DNA of 37,377 bases from Companilactobacillus hulinensis (lineage in GTDB: Bacteria > Bacillota > Bacilli > Lactobacillales > Lactobacillaceae), in assembly GCF_003946555.1 (NCBI RefSeq), contig NZ_RHOO01000026.1, positions 1 to 37,377 of the forward strand, read 5' to 3'. Positions 1 to 6,416 of this stretch are shown here, piece after piece (position 1 is the stretch's first letter; every line of letters begins with the position of its first letter). Below the pieces are notes generated by a model. It ran no database searches and had not been told where the DNA came from. It saw only the letters and a program-made list of their open reading frames with translations. The translations under genes were made by a program, and so were the position numbers.

Positions 1-39
1 ACTCCCCGTGAATACAGAGAGCATGCCTTAGCAGCTTAA
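1..39 (+). CDS. 3' end of a CDS, possibly IS3-family transposase
   Basis: The first frame is open from base 1 and ends at TAA 37-39, giving the C-terminal residues TPREYREHALAA. The pattern resembles the end of IS3-family OrfB transposases, where a 'sPxeyR' motif sits a few residues before the stop. Just downstream (53-73) is a sequence resembling an IS3-type right inverted repeat. Only 12 codons are visible, so the identification is weak; a chance open frame is possible. Confidence 0.4.
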   Translation, partial: TPREYREHALAA

Positions 40-52
40 TAATATTTAATTT

Positions 53-73
53 TGTCTAACTTTTGTGTTGCAC
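53..73 (+). mobile_element. Possible right terminal inverted repeat of an IS3-family element
   Basis: TGTCTAACTTTTGTGTTGCA resembles the TGTCCAACTTTT-type right ends of IS150/IS3-group elements and lies 14 bases after the stop of the truncated ORF at 1-39. The left end is outside the window, so the pair and any target duplication cannot be seen. Between here and the hairpin at 226 I see no gene, only AT-rich sequence. Confidence 0.4.
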
Positions 74-225
74 TTTAAAAATATTAATATTTTCCCTGTC
101 TTATTTTTCGACTTTTAAAAGAAAATCAGTGGAGTTGCAATAATTCCATAACCAATAAAATTTATTTTGAATCTCAGAATCACTCTTGTCATATGGAGAC
201 AACCAACCAATTTCCTATACAAAAT

Positions 226-263
226 AAAAAAAGAACCAATTGAAGAAATCTCAATCAGTTCTC
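226..263 (-). terminator. Rho-independent terminator of the two-component operon
   Basis: Read on the minus strand, an imperfect stem (AGAACTGATTGAG pairing with TCAATTGGTTCT) is followed by a run of seven T. It starts within ten bases of the histidine kinase stop codon. Confidence 0.75.
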
Positions 264-270
264 TTATCAC

Positions 271-1773
271 CTAATCAGGTACCTTATCCTTATCAATCTT
301 ATGTTCATAACCTTCATCAAATAAGGTCACGGTAAAGGTAGTACCTTCATTCAGCTTACTCTTAACGTGGATCTCTCCACCATGATTCTCAATCAATTGA
401 TGAACAATAGACAATCCCAAACCTGACTCACCATATTTCCTATTCTTACGTGATGGATCAGCCTTGTAATATCTATCCCAGATATTCTTAACTTGATCTT
501 CAGACATACCAATACCAGTATCCTGAATCTTGAATATCGAGGCACGTCGATCATCAGCACGATATCCAGTAACGGTGATTTCACCGTTATCAGTGAATTG
601 AATTGAGTTCTGCATGATATTGAACATAACTTGGACGAATCTATCGTAGTCAGCGTATGTTTCTAATTCATCTTCTGGAGTCTCCAGAATCAATTTATCA
701 TTGGATTCTTCAGCCTTCTTTTGAAGCTGAGAAACAATATCCTTCAATGGTGCATTCGCATCGAAGACACGTTTTGCCAAAGTAATTTGATTAGTCCGAA
801 TCTTTTCGTAATCAAGATTCTCATTAACTAATCTGATCAGACGATTGGTTTCATTACGCATCAACTGAATACTCTGCCCCTTAGACTCTTCCGGAATAGC
901 ATCATAAGCTAATCCTTCCAATAAGCCATTAATTGTCGTCAACGGCGTTCTCATCTCGTGAGAGGCATCTGCCATGAACTCTTTTCTACGTTGCTCTTGT
1001 CGCTTAATTTCCTTATCTGAGGCTTCTAGTGACTTAACCATGGTATTGAAATCATCAGCTAAGTCATCCAATTCATCCCTATTCTTACTTTCAATATGAA
1101 CAGAGAAGTCATTATTGGCAACCTTTCTAGTGGCTCCACGCAGTCGATTGATTCGATTAACTTGATAACGTGACAATAAGAAGCTAAGAATAATCGCTGC
1201 TAATAGAGATATAAGTAACGCAAAATACAAGCGCTTGTTAATTTCTCCAATATTGGACTGCAATTGGCTAACATCAGAACCAGCCCAAACAGCGGCAACC
1301 AACTTACCATTTTGGAACCATGGTGTTAGCACATAAACATAACTCAAGTTATCCTTCTTATTACTTAGTCGCGGATTACCTTCTGAGCTTTCAGGCTTCT
1401 GAATATTTCTGATTGTCTTACCTTGTTTGAGCTTCTTCCAATAAGATTGCTTCAGATGAAGTTTGACATTTGAAGGTGGTGTTGGATAAACCTGATCGTT
1501 TTGATAATCAAAAATAGCAAACTGAACATTTCTATCAGACAATACTTCTTCGACAGTCTTAATATTATCCCCAGTAATATTATGGATCTGTCCTGTTTTT
1601 GAATCAGTTTTGAGCGCTATTTTTTCCATATTCCCCGCATAACTCTCAAGATCTTTATAAGTACGATTGTATTCAGAAGTAGTAGACGTACTTGTGACTG
1701 AATACAAAATAATACCTAGTGTCGTCAGGATCACGATCAAAAAGCTAAACATATTTTGATAAATTAATTTCAT
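271..1773 (-). CDS. Membrane sensor histidine kinase
   Basis: A 500-residue sensor kinase. One transmembrane segment lies at about 8-27, an extracytoplasmic sensing domain at 28-180 and a second transmembrane segment at about 182-200. A HAMP linker follows (about 201-255). The dimerisation/phosphoacceptor segment reads SHEMRTPL with His272. The catalytic domain has an N-box around N385/N389, a G1 box DTGIGM (418-423) and a G2 box GLGLSI (about 451-456). It autophosphorylates on His272 and passes phosphate to the response regulator encoded 3 bases upstream in the same operon. The stimulus cannot be told from the sequence. The lack of a PAS domain between HAMP and the His box argues against WalK. 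Confidence 0.93.
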   Translation of the reverse strand: MKLIYQNMFSFLIVILTTLGIILYSVTSTSTTSEYNRTYKDLESYAGNMEKIALKTDSKTGQIHNITGDNIKTVEEVLSDRNVQFAIFDYQNDQVYPTPPSNVKLHLKQSYWKKLKQGKTIRNIQKPESSEGNPRLSNKKDNLSYVYVLTPWFQNGKLVAAVWAGSDVSQLQSNIGEINKRLYFALLISLLAAIILSFLLSRYQVNRINRLRGATRKVANNDFSVHIESKNRDELDDLADDFNTMVKSLEASDKEIKRQEQRRKEFMADASHEMRTPLTTINGLLEGLAYDAIPEESKGQSIQLMRNETNRLIRLVNENLDYEKIRTNQITLAKRVFDANAPLKDIVSQLQKKAEESNDKLILETPEDELETYADYDRFVQVMFNIMQNSIQFTDNGEITVTGYRADDRRASIFKIQDTGIGMSEDQVKNIWDRYYKADPSRKNRKYGESGLGLSIVHQLIENHGGEIHVKSKLNEGTTFTVTLFDEGYEHKIDKDKVPD

Positions 1774-1776
1774 AAT

Positions 1777-2526
1777 CTAGTCAACCTTACGTCCAGAATC
1801 ATCAAACTTGTAACCCACACCCCAAACGGTTTCGATAACCTGTGGACCAACCTTTTCGATTTTTTGACGCAACTTCTTAATATGTGCATCAACAGTTCTT
1901 TCTTCACCAAAGTAGTCATAATCCCAAACTTGCTCTAGCAATTGTTCACGAGAGAACACCTGCTTAGGCTTGCTTGCTAGAGTCTTCAATAAATCGAATT
2001 CCTTAGGAGTCAAATCTGGAATTTCTTTATCGCCTAAAAAGGCTTCACGTGTATTTGAATTCAACTTGAAGTAACCAGTATTAACGTCAAATCCGTCATC
2101 AACTGGTGCTTTTTCTGCTGCAGTTGAGCTTGTATTTTTAGATGCTTCTTCAGCAACGTTCTCGTTTCTGCGATGGATAGCCTTCATTCTAGCAATCAAA
2201 GTAATTGGGCTGAATGGTTTAGTAACGTAATCGTCAGCACCAAATTCAAGTCCCAATACTTGGTCACTCTCAGTGTCACGAGCTGTAAGCATGATTATTG
2301 GAACAGTCTTTGAAACTTTACGGATCTCCTTGGCGACTTCCATACCGTCTTTACCGGGAAGATTAAGATCCAATGTGATCATATCCCAGTCATCAGGTGA
2401 TTCATTGAACATATCGACAGCTTCATTGCCATCATAAGCAAAGTGAGCATCCCAATTTTCTTTTTGAAAAAACATACTCATCATTTCAGATACTGACTTA
2501 TTATCTTCAATCATTAAAATTTTCAT
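1777..2526 (-). CDS. OmpR/PhoB-family response regulator
   Basis: A 249-residue DNA-binding response regulator, first gene of the two-component operon. The receiver domain (about 1-118) has the acidic pair E7/D8, the phosphoacceptor D53, T81 and K103. A winged-helix domain (about 150-243) carries the LTPKEFDLLKTLA and VDAHIKKLRQKI segments. The linker between them (about 120-150) is long, and rich in Ala, Glu, Ser and Thr. The ATG is preceded by GGAG at good spacing. The target genes are unknown. The divergent HAD gene shares its upstream region, which contains a short palindrome. Confidence 0.93.
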   Translation of the reverse strand: MKILMIEDNKSVSEMMSMFFQKENWDAHFAYDGNEAVDMFNESPDDWDMITLDLNLPGKDGMEVAKEIRKVSKTVPIIMLTARDTESDQVLGLEFGADDYVTKPFSPITLIARMKAIHRRNENVAEEASKNTSSTAAEKAPVDDGFDVNTGYFKLNSNTREAFLGDKEIPDLTPKEFDLLKTLASKPKQVFSREQLLEQVWDYDYFGEERTVDAHIKKLRQKIEKVGPQVIETVWGVGYKFDDSGRKVD

Positions 2527-2581
2527 TTACGTTCACTCCATCTACTTTCAAATTAAGACTATTACTATCATGATAAACTTG

Positions 2582-2599
2582 ATACTATATATTTAGTAT
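2582..2599. promoter_or_regulatory. Short palindrome in the divergent regulator/HAD promoter region
   Basis: ATACTA-N6-TAGTAT lies between the divergent starts of the response regulator and the HAD phosphatase. It is AT-rich and could be an operator, or a chance palindrome in promoter DNA. Confidence 0.3.
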
Positions 2600-2626
2600 A
2601 AAAATATAAATTAAGTTGGTGATTTC

Positions 2627-3403
2627 TTGAATAATAATTACAAAGGTACCGTATTCTTCGACTTGGATGGTACGCTTCTCAACGCTCATTCTAAAATGGA
2701 CGATGATGTTTCTCAAGCCATTCACAGGCTTCGTGACAATGGTTATCTACCCGTTATCAGCACAGGACGTGCTCCTAGTGAAATTCTTCAAGCAACTGAA
2801 CCTACCGGTATTGATTCTTACGTTACCTTTAACGGTGCATTGGTAAAATCAGCCGGTCGTACGATTTATAAGAAAACAATTGCTCCTGAAACCGTTGCTA
2901 AAGTCATCGAAAAAGCAAAAGAATACAATGATATTATCACAATGCATTCAATTGATAAAACTAGGACAACACGTAGTGACCCATTTATGACTGAATTCTA
3001 TAATTTAGTCAAAATTCCTGTGCCAACTGTTGATCCTAAGTTCTACGAAAAAGAAGAACTACCAATGATTTTGGTCGTTACTCCTGACGGTCCAGAACGA
3101 TACTCTGAAGCCTTCGACAATTTAACATTCTACAAAACTGGCCCATATGCGATCGACACGATTTCAAAAGGTGTCAGCAAGATGAATGGTATCAAACATC
3201 TGTTGAGTGGATTAGAACTTGACCAAAAGCCAGTTTATGCTTTTGGTGATGGTCCAAATGATTTATCTATGATCAAAGAAATCAAGCACAGTGTTGCCAT
3301 GGGTAACGGTATTGATTCAGTTAAAGAAGCTGCTGAATATGTAACAACTGCCAATATCGACAATGGTATTATCAACGGATTAAAGCATTATAATTTAATT
3401 TAG
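2627..3403 (+). CDS. Cof-type HAD-superfamily phosphatase
   Basis: A 258-residue cytosolic phosphatase of HAD subfamily IIB (Cof/YidA type). Motif I is FDLDGTLL with D12 (nucleophile) and D14. The STGR segment (45-48) is motif II. Lys181 is a candidate motif III residue, and FGDGPNDLSM supplies D208/D212 of motif IV. Such enzymes dephosphorylate sugar phosphates or cofactors such as FMN or PLP; the substrate cannot be assigned. The start is a TTG about seven bases after GGTGA; no ATG lies near with a better site. A terminator follows the stop directly. Confidence 0.9.
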   Translation: MNNNYKGTVFFDLDGTLLNAHSKMDDDVSQAIHRLRDNGYLPVISTGRAPSEILQATEPTGIDSYVTFNGALVKSAGRTIYKKTIAPETVAKVIEKAKEYNDIITMHSIDKTRTTRSDPFMTEFYNLVKIPVPTVDPKFYEKEELPMILVVTPDGPERYSEAFDNLTFYKTGPYAIDTISKGVSKMNGIKHLLSGLELDQKPVYAFGDGPNDLSMIKEIKHSVAMGNGIDSVKEAAEYVTTANIDNGIINGLKHYNLI

Positions 3404-3409
3404 TTTTTA

Positions 3410-3441
3410 TTTAAAGCTGGGGATTTTCCCTGGCTTTTTTG
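3410..3441 (+). terminator. Terminator after HAD phosphatase gene
   Basis: AAAGCTGGGG pairs with CCCTGGCTTT and is followed by a T-run, about ten bases after the stop codon. Confidence 0.75.
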
Positions 3442-3548
3442 TTTGCTTTTTTGCCGCTTACGGTTACGAGATATCAACAAAAAATGATTACACAGACAAA
3501 AACCCGGAGGTTTCATTACTTTCAACCGTAGGTGACTCATACTCTAAT

Positions 3549-4541
3549 TTACTTTATAACAACAACCTTACCCATCATATGACCAGCTTCAACCAACTCA
3601 GTAGCCTTAGTCAAGGTTTCCACGTTTAGTCCATGAAGTACCTTAGTGGTTGTGGACTTAATTGAACCATCATCCAAACCTGCAGCCAATTCTGATAAAT
3701 AATCTCCTTGTGTAGACATTGAATCAAGATTATAGAATGCCTTGGTAAACATCCACTCCCAAGCAAAATCAACGGATTTTTGCTTTAAATCACCAATTTG
3801 AGAATTACGTAAATTAGTAATTGTTGCAAAAGTTCCAAATGGTTTGATCAATTCAACAATTTCTTTCCAATGCGGGTCATTGTCGCTTAGACCAATAATG
3901 TAATCAACATTTTCAATTCCAAGATCACGAACTTGCTTGATCAGGTCTTCATGATGATTGACAACTAAGTCAGCACCAAGATTTTTGACCCAATCAACTT
4001 TTTCTGTAGTCGAGGCAGTAGCAATAACTTTCAACCCAGCTCTGTGAGCCAATTGTGTGGCAATTGAACCAACACCTCCAGCACCATTGATGATAAGGAT
4101 AGTTTTACTACTATTATCAGCTTTAGGATCAATATGTAACTTCTCGTACAGCAATTCACTGGCCGTGAGAGTTACCAATGGCATGGCAACACTTTGTTCA
4201 ATAGGAGCCTTAACCGGAGCTAAGGCAACAATACGTTCATCTATTAACTCATATTCTTGATAGCTGCCATCTCTTGTATGATCACCGGCGAAGAACACTT
4301 TGTTTCCGATGTTGAATTTGTCAGCTTGATCACCTGTAGCTGTGACTTCACCATACCCATCGAATCCTAAGATCAATGGCTTATTGCCACCTTCAAACCC
4401 TTTTCTCGTAGCGATATCAACTGGATTAATTGATATTCCTTCTATCTTAACCAAGATATCTTTACCAGTTGGAGTAGGAATATCTTTTTCAAATTCTTCT
4501 AAACTACTTATCTTATTATTCGTTACACCATACGATTTCAT
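3549..4541 (-). CDS. Zinc-independent MDR-family alcohol dehydrogenase/quinone oxidoreductase
   Basis: A 330-residue medium-chain dehydrogenase/reductase. The N-terminal GroES-like fold (about 1-125) includes ISINPVDIATRKG and GFDGYGEV. The Rossmann fold carries the dinucleotide motif GAGGVGS (153-159). The Cys/His ligands of the catalytic zinc and the four-Cys structural zinc loop of classical alcohol dehydrogenases are absent, so an NADPH-dependent quinone or enone reductase role is more likely than alcohol oxidation. The start is supported by AGGTGATC before the ATG. A short inverted repeat (TACGGTT 3459-3465 with AACCGTA 3524-3530) lies downstream without a clear T-run. Confidence 0.85.
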   Translation of the reverse strand: MKSYGVTNNKISSLEEFEKDIPTPTGKDILVKIEGISINPVDIATRKGFEGGNKPLILGFDGYGEVTATGDQADKFNIGNKVFFAGDHTRDGSYQEYELIDERIVALAPVKAPIEQSVAMPLVTLTASELLYEKLHIDPKADNSSKTILIINGAGGVGSIATQLAHRAGLKVIATASTTEKVDWVKNLGADLVVNHHEDLIKQVRDLGIENVDYIIGLSDNDPHWKEIVELIKPFGTFATITNLRNSQIGDLKQKSVDFAWEWMFTKAFYNLDSMSTQGDYLSELAAGLDDGSIKSTTTKVLHGLNVETLTKATELVEAGHMMGKVVVIK

Positions 4542-4570
4542 GTGATCACCTCGTAAACTTCATTTTACAA

Positions 4571-4603
4571 CAAAAGAGGAGTATGACCTAATAGTCATAC
4601 TCC
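4571..4603 (-). terminator. Hairpin terminator between 3D-domain gene and oxidoreductase gene
   Basis: A perfect 10-bp stem (GGAGTATGAC / GTCATACTCC, loop of six) is followed on the minus strand by TCTTTTG. It lies after the 3D-domain gene and upstream of the oxidoreductase ribosome binding site, so it should separate the two transcripts. Confidence 0.7.
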
Positions 4604-4637
4604 CCCTATCTGATAAGCCCCCAAGACTTATCTTGTA

Positions 4638-5360
4638 TTAACCGACGATTTCGACGGTTGCACTTGTAATTCCATATGAAGGAATCATGCTGTTAGGCAT
4701 TGCGACGTCAATCTGATAAGGATTGCTATAAGCAAATGTTCCCGTATCATTGACTGTTCGATACCAAACGTCACCTTGTGCAGTTGTAATTTTCAAGCGT
4801 GATCCACGTGGAATAACGCCTAGATTTGTTGCGACACCACTGTAACCCATGTTTGATCCAAGTACCGCTGGATCATAAAAACTGATTTTAAAAGTACCAA
4901 CAGTTCTTGATGTTGTTTGTACTGGTGGTTCAGCTGCAGCTTGTGTAACTGCCCCCTGTGTTTGCTGAGCCTGTTGTGCTTGTTGTGCTTGTTGTGCAGC
5001 TGCTGCCTGTTGGCGTTCAGCTTCAATAGCTTGATCTTCTAATGCTACTGCGTCTACTTGTTCTGATTGTTTTGATTCTTCAGATTGTATTGCAGTAACA
5101 TCTCCCATTTCATAGTCTCTTTCGCTATTTTCAATTCCAGGAATGAATTCCTTACTTCCTGGTAAAGAGACCTTTTTATTAAAACTTTCTTGTTTGTCCT
5201 TTGATGATTCTGACAAGTTTGAAAGATTTACAAAGTCTCCTGCATTACTTACATTTTGATTACTGTTTTGAGCGTCAGCTTGAACGGTAGTATAACCTAC
5301 CAAACCAACTAGCATTAATCCTGCGAAAAATAATGCGTCTAATCTAAATTGCTTTATCAA
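4638..5360 (-). CDS. Secreted 3D-domain (double-psi barrel) cell wall protein with Q/A-rich spacer
   Basis: A 240-residue exported protein. A signal peptide (about 1-30, hydrophobic FFAGLMLVGLVGYTTV, likely cut after ADA) is followed by a low-complexity region and then a Gln/Ala-rich spacer with repeated QQA units (about 114-137). The C-terminal domain of about 85 residues has SFYDP, VNDTGTF and QIDVAMP, giving the three Asp of the 3D fold found in MltA-like and stationary-phase muralytic proteins. A nearly identical domain ends the LysM protein at 29312-29983. It probably acts on or binds peptidoglycan. The start is TTG after a GGGGGGAT tract, with no better ATG. A WalR-like direct repeat lies about 100 bases upstream. 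Confidence 0.82.
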   Translation of the reverse strand: MIKQFRLDALFFAGLMLVGLVGYTTVQADAQNSNQNVSNAGDFVNLSNLSESSKDKQESFNKKVSLPGSKEFIPGIENSERDYEMGDVTAIQSEESKQSEQVDAVALEDQAIEAERQQAAAAQQAQQAQQAQQTQGAVTQAAAEPPVQTTSRTVGTFKISFYDPAVLGSNMGYSGVATNLGVIPRGSRLKITTAQGDVWYRTVNDTGTFAYSNPYQIDVAMPNSMIPSYGITSATVEIVG

Positions 5361-5461
5361 CTAATCCCCCCGGTTTTCTTAATCACAAGAGAGAACTATA
5401 CAAGATAAATGTTTCAGTTGTATTACGCTGAGAATAAAAAAATCGCTGAGGAAGTCATTTT

Positions 5462-5478
5462 TGTAATATCCCTGTAAT
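5462..5478 (+). promoter_or_regulatory. WalR-like direct repeat
   Basis: TGTAAT-ATCCC-TGTAAT matches the WalR (YycF) consensus of two TGTWAH hexamers separated by five bases. It lies about 100 bases upstream of the 3D-domain wall gene, the type of gene WalRK controls in Firmicutes. It is read on the plus strand, opposite to that gene. Nothing else of note was seen in 5361-5607. Confidence 0.4.
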
Positions 5479-5607
5479 GAAGTTCAAATCATTGATTATT
5501 ATTTTGAATAATATGAATTTATTTTCAAAACAGGACAGATTGTGAATTCGTCACAAATTTGAAATCACCTTTGCGGAAAAAATGTTACCGTTTACGAGAA
5601 CAATTAT

Positions 5608-5636
5608 TTGTCAAAAAAATCTCATCATGATAGTTT
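5608..5636 (+). promoter_or_regulatory. Promoter of FMN reductase gene
   Basis: TTGTCA, a 17-base spacer and TAGTTT precede the gene, with the start of translation about 28 bases downstream. The -10 is a weak match. Confidence 0.45.
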
Positions 5637-5664
5637 GAATATATAAGGAATTGGAGGAAGAAAT

Positions 5665-6213
5665 ATGTCAAAAAAAATTGCTGTACTTGTAGGTAGTTTG
5701 CGTAAGGGTTCATACTCACGTCAAATTGCTAATAATTTAGTGGGAATGTTCCCAAGTGAATACAAACCAGAATTCGTTGAAATTGGTGACTTACCTCTAT
5801 ATAACGAAGACTTAGATACACCAGGAAACGTTCCAGCTGCTTGGACTAAGTTTAGAGATCAAATGAAGGAAGTTAGCGGTGTATTATTCGTAACACCTGA
5901 ATACAACCGTTCAGTACCTGGTGGACTGAAGAATGCTATTGATGTTGGTTCACGTCCTTATGGTGAAAGTATCTGGGATAAGAAGCCAGCTGCTGTTGTT
6001 TCTGTATCACCTGGTGCAATTAGTGGTTTCGGTTCAAACCATCACTTACGTCAATCATTGGTATTCTTAAATATGCCAACACTTCAACAACCAGAAGCAT
6101 ATCTTGGTAATGTTACAAATATGCTTGATGAAAATGGTAAGGTTTCTGAGAAGTCAGTCGGGTTCTTGCAAAGTATCATCGATGCTTATGTTGAATTACT
6201 TAATAGATATTAA
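5665..6213 (+). CDS. NADPH-dependent FMN reductase / quinone reductase
   Basis: A 182-residue flavodoxin-fold enzyme of the NADPH-dependent FMN reductase family. The phosphate-binding loop GSLRKGSYSR (10-19) and the PEYNRSVPGGLKNAID segment (about 78-93) are the usual FMN contacts. Members reduce quinones, azo dyes or chromate with NAD(P)H and act as antioxidant enzymes in the cytosol. GGAGGA precedes the ATG. The gene is monocistronic, with its own promoter and a strong terminator downstream. Confidence 0.9.
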   Translation: MSKKIAVLVGSLRKGSYSRQIANNLVGMFPSEYKPEFVEIGDLPLYNEDLDTPGNVPAAWTKFRDQMKEVSGVLFVTPEYNRSVPGGLKNAIDVGSRPYGESIWDKKPAAVVSVSPGAISGFGSNHHLRQSLVFLNMPTLQQPEAYLGNVTNMLDENGKVSEKSVGFLQSIIDAYVELLNRY

Positions 6214-6325
6214 TATTTATACAACCAGTAGTCGAAAATAGAACAAGAGGAAGCTGTGACATAGCTACATAAATCACTAAACTTGCAGCGTAAACGCGCA
6301 GCAAAACACAACTTCTTCTCTTTAA

Positions 6326-6370
6326 CCATAAAAAATCCCGTATTTACTTAGTAAATACGGGATTTTTTTA
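6326..6370. terminator. Strong bidirectional terminator
   Basis: AAAAAATCCCGTATTTAC pairs perfectly with GTAAATACGGGATTTTTT around a four-base loop. A and T runs flank both sides, so it can end the FMN reductase transcript and that of the convergent GH3 gene. The 112 bases between the FMN reductase stop and this hairpin hold no gene that I can support. Confidence 0.9.
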
Positions 6371-6372
6371 AG

Positions 6373-6410
6373 TTATACTCAGAAGTTAAACGTGTTTTGC
6401 CACGCTCTAT
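6373..6410 (-). repeat. Copy A of a short dispersed 3'-flanking repeat
   Basis: Shares TACTCAGAAGTTA and a terminal CTCTAT at nearly the same spacing with sequences at 27755-27796 and 21683-21724. Each copy abuts the stop codon of a minus-strand gene. This copy also has a small CGTG/CACG hairpin. Confidence 0.5.
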
Positions 6411-6416
6411 TTTTGT

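Noticed and set aside
1-2526. WalRK as the identity of the two-component system
   Set aside because: The kinase lacks a PAS domain and the operon lacks walH/walI/walJ-like partners; the regulator has an unusual long linker.
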